From: Kappaphycus alvarezii
Lineage: Eukaryota > Rhodophyta > Florideophyceae > Gigartinales > Solieriaceae
Assembly (NCBI GenBank): GCA_002205965.3
Contig: NADL03000008.1
Span: 434,001 to 498,000 of the forward strand
Length of the DNA stretch: 64,000 nucleotides
Reading direction: 5' to 3'
Shown: positions 1 through 10,488 of the stretch, one piece after another
Layout: every line of letters begins with the position of its first letter
How positions within the stretch are numbered: position 1 is the stretch's first letter
The notes under the pieces: generated by a model
Told to the model about the DNA's origin: nothing
Databases searched by the model: none
The model's input: the letters and a program-made list of their open reading frames with translations, nothing else
Made by a program: the position numbers and the translations under genes

Positions 1-798
1 CTCCTTTTTGAGAAAGTTTGAAAATGCTTTGTTGCAGACTAAAAGGTATCGGCAGTGGACCAGTAGAGAAGTTTTTCTCATTTTTATGTTCCTTACATTT
101 GCCACAGCAGGGATCGGACAAGGTGGCATTCCAGTCTCGCAAAATGATTCCACAGTCTGCGTAGATTCACCCTACTTTGCACTAGGATGGTGTAAGTTTG
201 CTGAGCAATCTTAGGGTATCACCTGCGTTGAATGGACTCTTGTACCACTCTGGCCAATCCGCTTCTTGTTTGACAGGGACGGTATCTCTGCCGACTGCAG
301 GGGTGTGTAGACGAATTCTTTAGTAATGGTAATCATTTTTTATAATTTTGCGTTCTTGTATTGATAAATGCGGATCACGGAAAGTGCAAAAAAAAAAGAT
401 GAAAGTTGAGCCGTTATTTCATAATTGACCTTGTCCAGCAGTGTCACTGAAAGACTTTTTTTTCTGCAACGGTAGAAAGAGTCACATAGCCAAGAGCGCA
501 TAAATACTGTACAAACTGTACTCCGGCACTGTTCAAAGGGGTGAGTACAGTTGCAGTTGTCAACATCATCATTGCTTAAAGAGTACCGTCATCTCTACCT
601 TTCACCTCCGCAACAAGTTCTTCGCCCTTATCAAGCCACATTGCTTCAAATTCTCCACCTTCGACTTTCCACAGCTCCACGCTCAACATCGCTGACCCAC
701 ATAACTTCCCACCTTGTTCGACCCCCAAACCACCGTTCTCACACCTTAAATCTCTCTTACTTTCCGCCTGTAGTACCCACTCCTAGACGGTCCCCTCA
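1..798. other. Left-edge region, no supported gene
   Basis: No open frame here has a recognisable family. The minus strand around 200-320 reads as a short plausible peptide but runs into stops. A pair of TACTGTAC-type words lies at 505-521, the first example in the window of a short palindromic motif that recurs between genes. The last 200 bases are pyrimidine-rich, as is common upstream of genes here, and lead into the small ORF at 799. Confidence 0.4.
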
Positions 799-987
799 AT
801 GGCTACCTACCGATCTTCCCTTGGCACACGTGGGGAACTGCGTCGAATCGCGGCCGAGGCAGAAGCCGCCACAATCGAGCGCGTTCGCCCGTGGAAACGC
901 AAGTTGCAACCGTGCAAGTTAGCCCCACATGTCATGATTCCACAGTGGGTGAGAGGCGAACATGTTGTAACTAAGGAACTGAAGTAG
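799..987 (+). CDS. Small protein resembling the BCL7 N-terminal region (tentative)
   Basis: A 62-residue ORF with a good ATG context. Residues 12-35 are basic and helical and contain IERVRPWKRK, followed about 15 residues later by QWV. BCL7 proteins, subunits of SWI/SNF chromatin remodellers, have a similar arrangement: a basic helix with IEKVRxWEKK and, after a similar gap, KWVPV. The match is short and the spacing differs by one residue, so this is a suggestion only. A GTGAGA donor-like site at 949 and a TAG acceptor at 993, with TAACTAA between them, could mark a 45-bp intron. Splicing there gives only a short tail, so the unspliced reading is kept. The next gene downstream is Arp8, also chromatin-related. 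Confidence 0.28.
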   Translation: MATYRSSLGTRGELRRIAAEAEAATIERVRPWKRKLQPCKLAPHVMIPQWVRGEHVVTKELK

Positions 988-1896
988 ACATAGCCATGGG
1001 AGCCGCACTAGGAGGCGAAGAGGTAGTGAGAGGAATTTTGAAGGCGTTGATTGACGAGGTGTGCAAGAGTCCGCCACCTAGGAGAGTCGTACGAGGGGCT
1101 CTGTAGGGGTGGCGGAGAGGATGGAAGTGGATGGGAGGGGAAGTTGAGGCGGTGTGCGAGGGAGGGATGGCCGGATATGGCTGCGTGGCGGTGTGCTGAG
1201 CAATGGGAGATAGGGTGGAGCAGGCGGGTGGGTCTCTTACTGTTTTTGTTGTTGACTGCTTTAGTTGAAGAATCCTTTTTTCATGCCTCCGCTTCGATAT
1301 AAAACTAGTGCCACGGCTCGCGAGGGAACCCGCGACAGCCGCGGCTTTCATACGCTGTGTGCCGGCGAGATGTCGTATGTGGATGTGTTGAAACGGCGCA
1401 AAGCTTGGCAGGAGGGCATGCGTTTCATATCTTTGACGGGTTTGGTCACAAGCCCGCCAAAAATAAATCAACATTGAAATTTGTCGCACAATGAAAAAGC
1501 CGACTACAGAATTTCGTTGCTGCGACGAGAAAGCGGACCTTAGCATGATGAAAACAACCTTCAATTTTCCACTCACACGTTCGAGTCATCTCTACCTAGT
1601 TCAAGGCACCGTTCAGCGTTGAAAAATACTTTGCCACCCGCCTCCCATGTGCGCTCGCTGTCGCCCGCTCTGCCGCCACGTGCTTTCGCGCTCCTTCGAT
1701 CGCACAACTTGCAATAGCATCTAACCATGATTACATCATTTCCTTGACCATCCTAATCCTTACTCCGTTGATGTTTTTCCGATCGCACAACTTGCGGAAA
1801 CCTTGACCAACCAATACTCCATCGCCTTAACCATCCGCAACCTCACGCAGTTGGCGTATCCAAATCCCACACGTTTTATTGCCCCGTCGCAATCCC
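988..1896. other. Intergenic stretch upstream of Arp8
   Basis: A minus-strand frame of about 200 codons (971-1576) is open, but it is rich in S/P/T/H, has no domain, and looks like chance in GC-rich DNA. Two short plus-strand frames (1051-1302, 1265-1477) are equally unsupported. The last 300 bases are pyrimidine-rich and probably contain the Arp8 promoter and leader. Confidence 0.35.
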
Positions 1897-3996
1897 ATGA
1901 CTGACGACATCCCGAAACCGGAACCTTCCCTTATCCCTTTGTCAGCCGCATCCCCTTCAACTCGGGCCGCCCTTCCGATCCCTCCCCAAACGGCCTTCCC
2001 GCGGCCTCCGCCCCCAAACCGAGCACAACGTGCTCAAACCGGCCTCCTTACACCTCGATCCCACTCTCGACAACAACCCACCTCTTCGCCCACAGCAAAT
2101 ACCGCTTAACGGGGATGTCAAAATTCACAAGCCCTCTCCAAAACACATCATCGTCCTTTCTTTCGGGTCTCACGCCATTCGCTACGGGTTCGCCGTCGAT
2201 AAAACCCCCCGTAAAGTCTTCCCTGCCGTTGCCTTCCGTCGACACCCCAAATTTGTTGACAATCCCTCCTACCCCCCCTTACTGATTCCGAATCCTACCC
2301 GTCGTCCTGCGCGTGCCCAATACGAGGCATCAAAGTCTTTTGATGCCATTAAGAGTCGCATTGAGGAAGAGCTTTCCCTGCAAGATCGTAGACGGGGAGG
2401 AGGAAGGCCTATTCCGTGGAGTGTTAAGATCGAGCCCATTTCGGCGGATGATGGTAAGAGTAAGATCCGAGGGGCTATCGAAGCTAAAGGAGAAGATGAC
2501 GGGGACTTGAAACCGTTCTTGTCGGGCATGATGTCGAGTTGTTGAGGAATAATGATGAAAAGTCAAGGCATTACGATATCCTCTATCCGTTATGGGATGG
2601 AAAGGTCTTATTTGATTGCGGTGCCCCGGCAAGTTTGGTAAGGAAGTCCCTGGATACTATTTTAGATTACATTGTCAAGCAGCTGCGCAAGAACGAGCAA
2701 AGACTGGCCCACAGAATGGAAAGGGAGACGTTATGGATACGGGTAAGCCAGCGGGGGCGGGTGAGATATGGAAGGAAGCGGCCTGTTTTCCAACGATGGC
2801 ACGGCGAAAACCCATGTGGCCGTTGTCGTACCAGAGACGTCGCAGCGCAGGGATGTGGCGGAGATTGTCGATGCAGTCTTTCGAACTGAATCCTTACGGA
2901 CAGCCGCCGTGTTTGTACATCAAAGCGCTGTATCCTGTGCTCTGGCGCGGGCCTAGCAACCTGCTGTGTTGTGGACATTGGACATTCCCACAACAGTAGC
3001 ATGCATTGATGATGGGATGATTATGGGAGAGACGCGCGTGCATCTGAAGTATGGGTCTCATCATATTCATAACGCGTTTGATGTGTTACTAGAAAAGTCG
3101 AAGTTGCGCGACATTTTGAACACAGAGCCTGGGGTAGGGGGAAAGCCGCTCTCAGAGTTACAGATTCAGGAGGACTACGACGCTGTCATTCCGAAAATTG
3201 CGGAGCAAACTGGAGGTTCAATGTGGACGAGAATGACAGCTTGACTGTGGCAATGATTAAGCTTCCCAGTGGGAGGTCTCTCCGTGTTAGTCTCGGGGTC
3301 GGTATCCGCTCGCTGCCATGCTATGGATTAGTGCATCCAGGGCTGCTGAGGGCGGCGTACCTTCTCAGGAATGGATCGAATACATTCCAACGCGAGGCCT
3401 GTTTGAGAGTAATTCGGAAGATGATAACTTTGTCAGCGACATATTCAATGACCTGCGTCGTTCCGGTATTGCATCGGCAGCATTGCCAATTGGTCAGTTT
3501 GCAAATGATCCTGGACAGCCAGCCGCGAAAACTCTTAATAAGGAAGTGGCCTCTGTTGTCGATGCCGTGATTTGGTCCGTCGGCAAAGCAGTTGAAATCA
3601 AGAAGCCAGAGCATCTAAAGCAGTCGAGAACTACAGGCGATATGTCAACGCTATTGTCTTGGCCGGGGGAGGTGCTTCTATTGACGGGATTGCTCTAGCT
3701 CTTGAGGCTCGAATCAAGAAGGGGTTTCTAGAAATTGGCCTAAATGTCGCCGATGTAACTGTGATCGACGGAGGAAAGGGCAAAGGAGATGAGGAGCTTG
3801 CGGCTGCGGCCGCTGTCTTAAAAGATGTGGGCGCCAATGGCGGTCTTGTCGATGACACTGATACAGCAGCTTGCCCTGGAAGGGTGGTGCTGTAATGGTT
3901 GAAGCTGAAGCAGTTAATGACTATTGGATTTACAGGGATGATTGGCAGCAACGAAATGTCCGTGCATTGCGGGAGCGCGCGCCTTTCTATTGGTAG
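1897..3996 (+). CDS. ARP8: Actin-related protein 8 (Arp8), INO80 complex subunit; frame interrupted
   Basis: Arp8 is a nuclear actin-fold protein that helps INO80 bind nucleosomes. The start is taken at ATG 1897; a proline-rich N-terminus follows. The actin fold opens with VLSFGSHAIRYGFAVD (about 2155-2205). The Arp8-type section with VAVVVPE...VDAVF...VFVHQSAV is at 2790-2945, a DIGHS...VACIDDG phosphate-loop-like segment at 2975-3020, LAGGGASIDG at 3658-3690, and the diagnostic C-terminus YWIYRDDWQQRNVRALRERA ends at TAG 3996. Colinearity with Arp8 is complete, but the frame changes about nine times (near 2050, 2524, 2750, 2952, 2985, 3212, 3315, 3632, 3872), each explained by one base gained or lost. 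No in-frame substitution stops were seen. I infer sequence indels rather than decay, but a pseudogene is not excluded. Confidence 0.85.
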
Positions 3997-4141
3997 TGGC
4001 CAGTATCAATGAAGAACCATGCATCCCGAAGCAAAGAGGACGCTTCATGGGAAAACCCCTCGTAATCTTTTCGATGAGCATCTAAAGCACGATTCCTAAC
4101 TTTGCGTCACGATTGCTGAGTTAGATGACTTCGCTTTCAAA
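3997..4141. other. Short convergent intergenic gap
   Basis: About 145 bases separate the tail-to-tail Arp8 and Ski3-like genes. This leaves room only for the two 3' ends; no clear polyadenylation element is visible. Confidence 0.4.
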
Positions 4142-7100
4142 TTAATGAGCAGTAAGGTCGACACTAGCGATTTCTGGTATGAATGGGTACATGTGCATAT
4201 GCTGCAGGATCATCTCTCGGCTACTTGATTCTACAAACTCAGTCAACATCATTCTGGCTTCTTCACGAACTGCAGACAGATGGTGATGGATGATTTCGCG
4301 ACAAGTAACAGACTCCTCTAAACCAATCCTCGCCGACATGGATACACAGAAACACGCTTCCTTATACGCCTGAGTGTCTGACAAATTAAACTCGTGTCGC
4401 GACTTTAAGAGTCTTGTGAGGCAACGTACTATGCCATGGACCGCACATGGACCGCACCCAGACGGTCTGCTTCCTTGAATGCCTCCTCGCTTGACCTAAT
4501 GAGGTCATATGGCCAGTCATGAAGTCTCGCATCAGATTCGCGCATTGTAGCTATAGCGAACCAGCCGCGCCAATCAGAAGGATCTTCACGGATGGCAGAT
4601 ATGGCATTTTCAGCTCCGTTGCCTATGTCTGTCATTTGAGATGTTTGCAGGGCAATGGAGGTGTTCAGTGCCACACGGTTTTTCTTAGAGCTCTCTGACT
4701 TTGCAACTTGCATGGCGAGCTGGATGGCAGCCGTGGACACATCGACATCTGTTGTTACTTCGGCAAATTTTATGACAGCCATCGCAAGAACAGAGGGTTC
4801 GCATTGGACTTCAAGAAGTTGTTGCACAGCAAGCCTTGCCAAGCCCTCGTCATGCTGAAGTGTCGCGAGCTGTAGCAAAGAGGCAGCAGTGTCCTGCACA
4901 CGTAATGTTCTTTCCCAGGGTGCGTAATGGGTCGCTTTTCCGTATGCCTCCACAGCCTCTACACACATCTTTCTATCTCTCCTCTTCCTAGTAGCTTATC
5001 CACCAGACATGGATGAGTCGTAACAGCCTCCATAAGGATGTCTCCAGTCGCTTGAACATACTTGACGGATTAATCCGCGCATTCATCCCGAGTTGCCGGC
5101 TGATTGCCGACCTGAGCTGCACAGCAGCGTCTCTTCTTAGCTCGGTTGCGCGGGAGAAGCACCCAGAGAGCCACTCTTTGGACGCCGTCAAGGCAATTGA
5201 TTCACACAGATATGCCCCCATGGTAAGTGGGGCCCTAGACCCGCGAAGGACAGATCCAATAGCGATTTCAGCGTTTTCGGACTGCTTATTGAGTTGCAAT
5301 AGCAAAGCTCTTTCTGCTTCACTATTACTTCACGGACCCTCGAATATGTTTCAAATCGATGCCTGTACCAGCCATGTAGAATGCTGGAGGATTCTCGATG
5401 AGGTTCATGGCGTCAACAGTGCACGCCAAGGCCGGACCAACTTTCCCCTGGCTTCGATATGTCTGGCTGAGGCCTCGCCAAGAATCTATGTCTACAATGA
5501 GGATATTATCATCTGCTACCCGCCCAATATCCGTTCCGAATAGTATTTCTTCGACCGCCCAGAAACCTTTGGCGTCCCCCGCAGAGCATTTCTAAAGGAA
5601 AGCACAGCCTCTTGAAAGTTGCTCTGCTCTAAGGCAAACCAACCCACCATGTTGAGCGCCCATCTTTCCCTGGGATTCTTCGCGGCGGCCCGCCGAGCTA
5701 CCTGCACAGCATCCGCAATGAATCCTTGCTCCTTGAGTAATTGAGCCAACCTTCTGCTGGCCAGTGGATGAGCCTCGTCAATTGTGACCGCTTTCTCGTA
5801 GCATCGAATTGCTCTGGAAATCATTTTCTTCTTATTACCAAGTCTCGCCATTTGTTCGAATATCCATCCCAGCTGACCAAAAGGATTTGGAAAGCCCCGG
5901 CACAAGTTAGCTGCGATCATTTGCCACCTCTGTGCCTGCTCTAAAACTGTCTGGTCTATTCCGTGGGCCTTGATACCATCTGTCCAAACGCGAGGCTCCA
6001 ACTGCGGCTAGCTCCGCATCTGAGCTCCGAATGCGTTATCCAAAACCGCATATTCCCAAGGTAAAGTCTGCGGACGGCCCTCTTTGTTTTTCGCCTTTTC
6101 CGCAGTAAGATTAACCAACTGCTCCATTCTTTCACAGTCTATGTCCTCTACCAAGGCGTCAGTCCAAATGTACTCCAACATACCGTACGTGTTCTCAGAA
6201 CTTCCAGCAGCTTCCTCCACTGCCATTGAAGCCTGTCTGCTGCGCCTACCATCGCCGTGACAGCAGTCTCAACTAATCCGCGATTTGCAGCATTCTCAGC
6301 CCACACATCGCCGGTTTCCCTCGCCCACATTCGAACGCCCTCAAATTCAGCCATACTCTTCTTATAATCCCTTTCCCTGGCCAAGGCTCTCCCTAATAGC
6401 AACCCAAGCGCAGCCCAACACGGACCTCTCCCCACAACCTCTCTACCCTCCCTCGAAACCTCGAGCGCCAGCCTTACTTCCGCCTTTCGCAAACGCATCC
6501 ATCCGGTGACTAATGCGTCAATCCCACTTGCCACCTTGGTCACCTTTCGTGTACCACTAATCCGCGCCAACGCGGTCGCCGCAGGGACATCTCCCAAAGC
6601 AATTGCAACAACAGATGCCGCACGGCCTCCCCGCAAAGGATCAACATGCAACGCACGCACGGCACAAGTTGTGACCTCGTCTGCACTCATTTTCACGTAG
6701 CCGTTTCATAAAGTTCAAGCAAGCCTCATACGCGCCGATTTGTTTCAAGAACAAAACGCTGTCCTCCACTTGTTCAGCATTGCGTACACGAGCTTGGACG
6801 TGAGAAATGGCCTCGGCGACGACGTGATCTACGTTAACTATACAAGACTTGGTCATTTGACGGTACAAAACCTCGAGCACGTCACTGATATGGCCAGTTT
6901 TGCGATTCATTTCAGTGGAATTATCATCGCGTCGCTAGGATGTTTAAGAACAAGGTCGACGAATTTCCAAGCGGGAGAATCGTGAAGGCAGTGGTACTCT
7001 GCAGTGTCATGCATAACTTTCCTCAGAGCGGCCATGGCTTCCTGCCGTAACTCGATGTCATTCAAGGCCATTGGTACATAGTCGTAGCGGCTTGGTCAAG

Positions 7101-7417
7101 ATGAACTCCCAGGGCGATTTGCGAGCGTGCCAAGACCAGGGGATGTTGATCGTGAGCGGAGAGGCGGGTGATGGCGTCGATGACACCCTTGTGGGCCAAT
7201 GGGGCGTCGGGTCGAAGGGCAATGGCGGCGGAGTATGAGCCTAGGGCGGCGGGAAGATCTGAATTCAGCGTGTGGGCTACCCCGGAGAGAATATGGGCAT
7301 TGTAGTTGGACGGGTCGGTGGAAAGCAGAGGGGAAAGGATGGAAAGGGCGGCGCGATGGTCATTGGAGTCAATGTGGGCCTTGGCGGTTTTCAGCTGGGA
7401 TTTGACGGATGGGGCAT
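4142..7417 (-). CDS. SKI3: Ski3/TTC37-like TPR protein (Ski complex scaffold); frame interrupted
   Basis: Ski3 (TTC37) is the TPR scaffold that ties the Ski2 helicase and Ski8 to the cytoplasmic exosome for 3'-5' mRNA decay. The N-terminus (codons below 7417) reads VKSQLKTAKAHIDSNDHRAA and continues as TPR helices with NYNAHILSGVAH, as at the start of TTC37. TPR-like units recur throughout; the clearest are at 5560-5900 (IRCYEKAVTIDEAHPLASRR, GWFALEQSNFQEAVLSFRNA). The C-terminal part ends at the complement of 4142. The length of about 1,090 codons is shorter than animal TTC37 but fits a compact Ski3. The probable ATG at 7415-7417 needs one extra C in a C4 run to enter frame, and further single-base breaks lie near 7090, 6910, 6690, 6220, 6005, 5520, 5300, 4980 and 4435. 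Another superhelical TPR protein cannot be ruled out. Confidence 0.62.
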
Positions 7418-8005
7418 TTTAGTCGGTAGCGTGGAGGGAGGAGGGTTAGGAAAAGGGGAGAGGCGGCGCGGAGATGGAGAAAGTGATGCAAAAGATGAGG
7501 ATGAAGCGCCTTTATTAGCAAAGGGTGGCGGAGTAATAGATCACTGGATCGCACCGTTGACACGTGGTGAAACTTTGCTCTTGGAACGCAAACGAGAGGG
7601 TAAACGAGCTTTGGGAAAGTCAAGTCGTTTTGTACAGTACAGTACAGTACAGTAGATTTCGTTGAACGTAGGACAAGTGTCATGCATTCATTCGTATAGT
7701 ATTGGAGGATCAAAACAGAAGTAAAAAAAGCAAAATTTTCTGAAAAATAGCAATAGTTAGAATTGATCTCTGAAATTTCATCGAGTCGTACAGTACATGT
7801 CAAGATACACTGATGGTTGCATTTGTGCCTATGTCAAAGACTGTCGGGGTTGCGGCAATGAGTGCGGGGAGCGGGGAGCGGGGAAGCGGGTTGTTCAAAT
7901 TGAGTCTTTCCTGCTGAATTACTAGTCCAGGAAGATCGCCTCAATCCTTCTCGACGACAAATCCAATCGTCACCAATCCACTCTAAACTCCCCCTACAAG
8001 AAACA
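7418..8005. promoter_or_regulatory. Divergent intergenic region with GTAC palindrome runs
   Basis: This lies between the start of the minus-strand TPR gene and the start of the sulfotransferase, so it should contain both promoters. It carries a TGTACAGTACAGTACAG run at 7631-7655 and GTACAGTACATGT at 7788-7800. No TATA box is obvious. Assignment as regulatory DNA is by position only. Confidence 0.4.
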
Positions 8006-8973
8006 ATGGCCTCTTGTCAACCGCGCCCCAAGCCAAAACCAAACTTCCGCATTCGCTCACCACGAATTGTCGCCCTCCTCGTCCGCCACTCGACCCTCTC
8101 TCCTTACCGCATGCTTAACACTTTCCTTCTCAAATTACTTCACCTCCACCCACCCTCAAACCCGACTCAAACCAAACCACCACCCAACACTACCCCGTCC
8201 AAGCAATTCCCTCACACCCCCCACTAACCAATTCAACCATTCTAAAAATACTCTCCTCCCCCTTCTCCTCCCACATTATCGTCAGCGAAACTTCAAAACT
8301 AATCTTCTGCCCCATCCCCAAAGCCGCAAACACCAATTGGAAATTCCTCATCCGCAAATGGGACCGCATTCCAACCTACACCCATCTCCCCTCCTCCCAC
8401 CATCCCCTCACCTCCGGTCTACGCTACCTCTCCGACTACTCCCCCTCCGAAGCCCTCCACCTCCTCACAACCCCGACCTACTTTCGCTTCCTCTTTGTCC
8501 GCGACCCTTACACCCGTCTCCTCTCCTGTTTCATGGATAAATTCCGTAACACCAATCCCACCTTCACTTCCTCCGAATACCGCACCTTTCTCTCCCAGCT
8601 TTTCTCCTGGCGCTACACTCGCTCCTTCAACCTCTACACCCACCCCCGCCCCTCCTTTCGTATGTTTGTCGACGAGCTTATCAAACACTCCCCCACCGAA
8701 ATGAACCCTCATTGGATGCCTCAAACCCATCACTGTGGACTCGGCCTTGTCCCTTATGACTTTATTGGTCGTATGGAGACCCTCCAAAGAGACGCCAACT
8801 ACGTCTTATCCCGTCTCGACAAAGGACACGAGCACTTTCCAACCCACTCCGAAATTGGATTCCCTCCCTCTGGCGCCTCACATCTTCTCGCCGACGATCT
8901 CTACACCGTCGATCTCATGTTTAAAGTTCGCGTCGTCTACGATGACGACTTTCGTTTACTTGGCTACATTTAA
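8006..8973 (+). CDS. Carbohydrate sulfotransferase (Sulfotransfer_2 / CHST family)
   Basis: This Golgi type II membrane enzyme transfers sulfate from PAPS to a sugar hydroxyl; in a red alga the natural substrates would be galactans such as carrageenan precursors (inference). Both PAPS-binding elements are plain: the 5'-phosphosulfate loop CPIPKAANTNWK (8308-8343) and the 3'-phosphate element FVRDPYTRLLSCFMDKFRN (8494-8550). The C-terminal half is intact to TAA 8971-8973. ATG 8006 opens a basic then hydrophobic segment (residues 16-45) that could be the membrane anchor. One single-base break is needed between about 8119 and 8160 to join it to the catalytic frame. The length of about 320 residues is typical. 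The coding strand is very C-rich. It is transcribed away from the Ski3-like gene and converges on the NDUFA9-like gene. Confidence 0.85.
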
Positions 8974-9030
8974 CAAAAATGCCACATCCTACCACTGCTG
9001 CCGTCCGCTGTCCCGCACCCGCGCTGCTTA

Positions 9031-9993
9031 TCACTTCAAATAGTCCACCTCCTTCAATGTACACCCTCGGGCTTCAATGCCCAAATCCTTAAACGTGTTT
9101 GCCCCATCTGATACGACATTATCGTACTTCAACAGCTCGACCTGATCCCTCGTCAACATGGGTGGCACTCTTGGTACAACTCTGTGAATCATTTCAAACA
9201 AGGCACCTTGCACGTTTGCAACTGGAAATGGAATCGGTAATAAAAGCCGTCGCTTTCCAGAAGCTTGTAAAGTGAGCTCCATCAGTTCACGAAACGTTAG
9301 GACTTTTGCGCCGCCGAGCTCATACACGGTACAGGAGGGGGTGGAAATTGCGTCGTCATTGTGTAATGCCAGCGTGGCTTGGATTGCGGCGATGACATCG
9401 GCGACATGGACTGGTTGGTATTTTGTGAGACCTGAGCCGACGAGGGGCAGGAATGGGAGGTAGGTGGCGAGAGAGTTGAAGCGGTTGAAGAAGGAATCTT
9501 CGGGCCCAAATACAATGGACGGGCGGAGAATGGATATATGAGGCTGGGCTTGGGCGTGTCGAAAGGAGAGCATGGCGGCTTCGCCTTGGGCTTTGGTGGA
9601 AGCGTATTTGCTGTTGGAAGATGGGTTGGCGCCTATGGCGGAAACATGGACGACGCGTTGGATGTGAGGGGAGGATTTAAGGGAGTCTGCAATGTTGGTG
9701 GGGCCCTTGGCTTGGATGGAGGTAAAGGTGGTGGAGGGGTGGGTCTCGTAAAGAATGCCGGTGAGATTTAGGACGTGGGTGGTGTCGGTGAGTGCGGCGG
9801 AGACTTGAGTGGGGTCGGAGATGTCGCATGGATGTGGTCACGGGTAGAGGGGGGAAGGGAAATCGCGGGGAGGCGGGCGCCGGGTGGCGAGACGGATTTT
9901 GAGGGATTGTGGAGGCGAGGGGATTAGGGACCGAAGAAATTGACGGGCGATGAATCCGGTGCCGCCAAAGATTGTTAAGACTCGCGAAGACAT
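9031..9993 (-). CDS. NDUFA9: NDUFA9-like complex I 39-kDa subunit (atypical SDR)
   Basis: NDUFA9 is an accessory subunit of mitochondrial NADH:ubiquinone oxidoreductase. It is a short-chain dehydrogenase relative that binds NADPH structurally. The protein starts at ATG 9991-9993 with VLTIFGGTGFIARQFLRSL, a Rossmann GGxGFIA nucleotide loop about nine residues in. It continues with HVLNLTGILYE, then VVHVSAIGANPSSNSKYAST (YxxxK is kept), SILRPSIVFGPEDSFFNRF, and the NDUFA9-type VHVADVIAAI. The length of about 320 residues fits. One single-base break lies near 9838, where the frame changes within the first third. Only 57 bases separate its stop from the convergent sulfotransferase. It shares a 495-bp divergent upstream region with the first IDE gene. 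A plastid or other NAD(P)-binding epimerase-like protein is the main alternative. Confidence 0.75.
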
Positions 9994-10488
9994 GGAGACG
10001 TGGAAGAGTTTTGGATGGGCGGGGCAGACTACGGGACACGGGAGGACGAGAGGATTGAAGAGGTCGATCGGAGGGTGGGATTAAAGGGTAAGATCAAGGA
10101 GTGTTGACAGAAGGAAGGCGGGGGCCGGCTTAAAGCAACTGCATGCATTGGTTACAGTTGCTTCTGTTTGGCTTTCGCTAGCGACATTGCTGGCTTTGTA
10201 CACGTGTAAAGTACTTGGAAATTAGTGGCGACAGATTTAGCAATCGTGGTCTACTGTACGTACTGTACAGTATACAGTAGTACAGTACATACAGTTTGTG
10301 CGCCAAGGTCTGCTGGCATTGCATGGAGCCTGTTATTCACGTGAATAGTGCACTACATAGTGAATAGTGCGGGAAATAGTGCTCTGTGCGCAGGAGGCGC
10401 AATATTTCGGATCCTTCCACGTACACCTTTCCCGGGCCTTTGTCAATCGACGCATTTCCCGGTCACTCACAGTTTTTCCTCAGTAAAC
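9994..10488. promoter_or_regulatory. Bidirectional promoter region of NDUFA9-like and IDE genes
   Basis: These 495 bases separate two divergent starts. The centre (10251-10294) is a dense run of overlapping TACTGTA, GTAC and TACAGTA words that can fold on itself. Just downstream is an alternating run of GTGAATAGTGC-like units (10341-10382). No canonical TATA box is seen. Regulatory function is inferred from position. Confidence 0.5.

Noticed and set aside
971-1576. 201-codon open frame on the minus strand
   Set aside because: Low-complexity S/P/T/H-rich translation with no domain; explained by composition.
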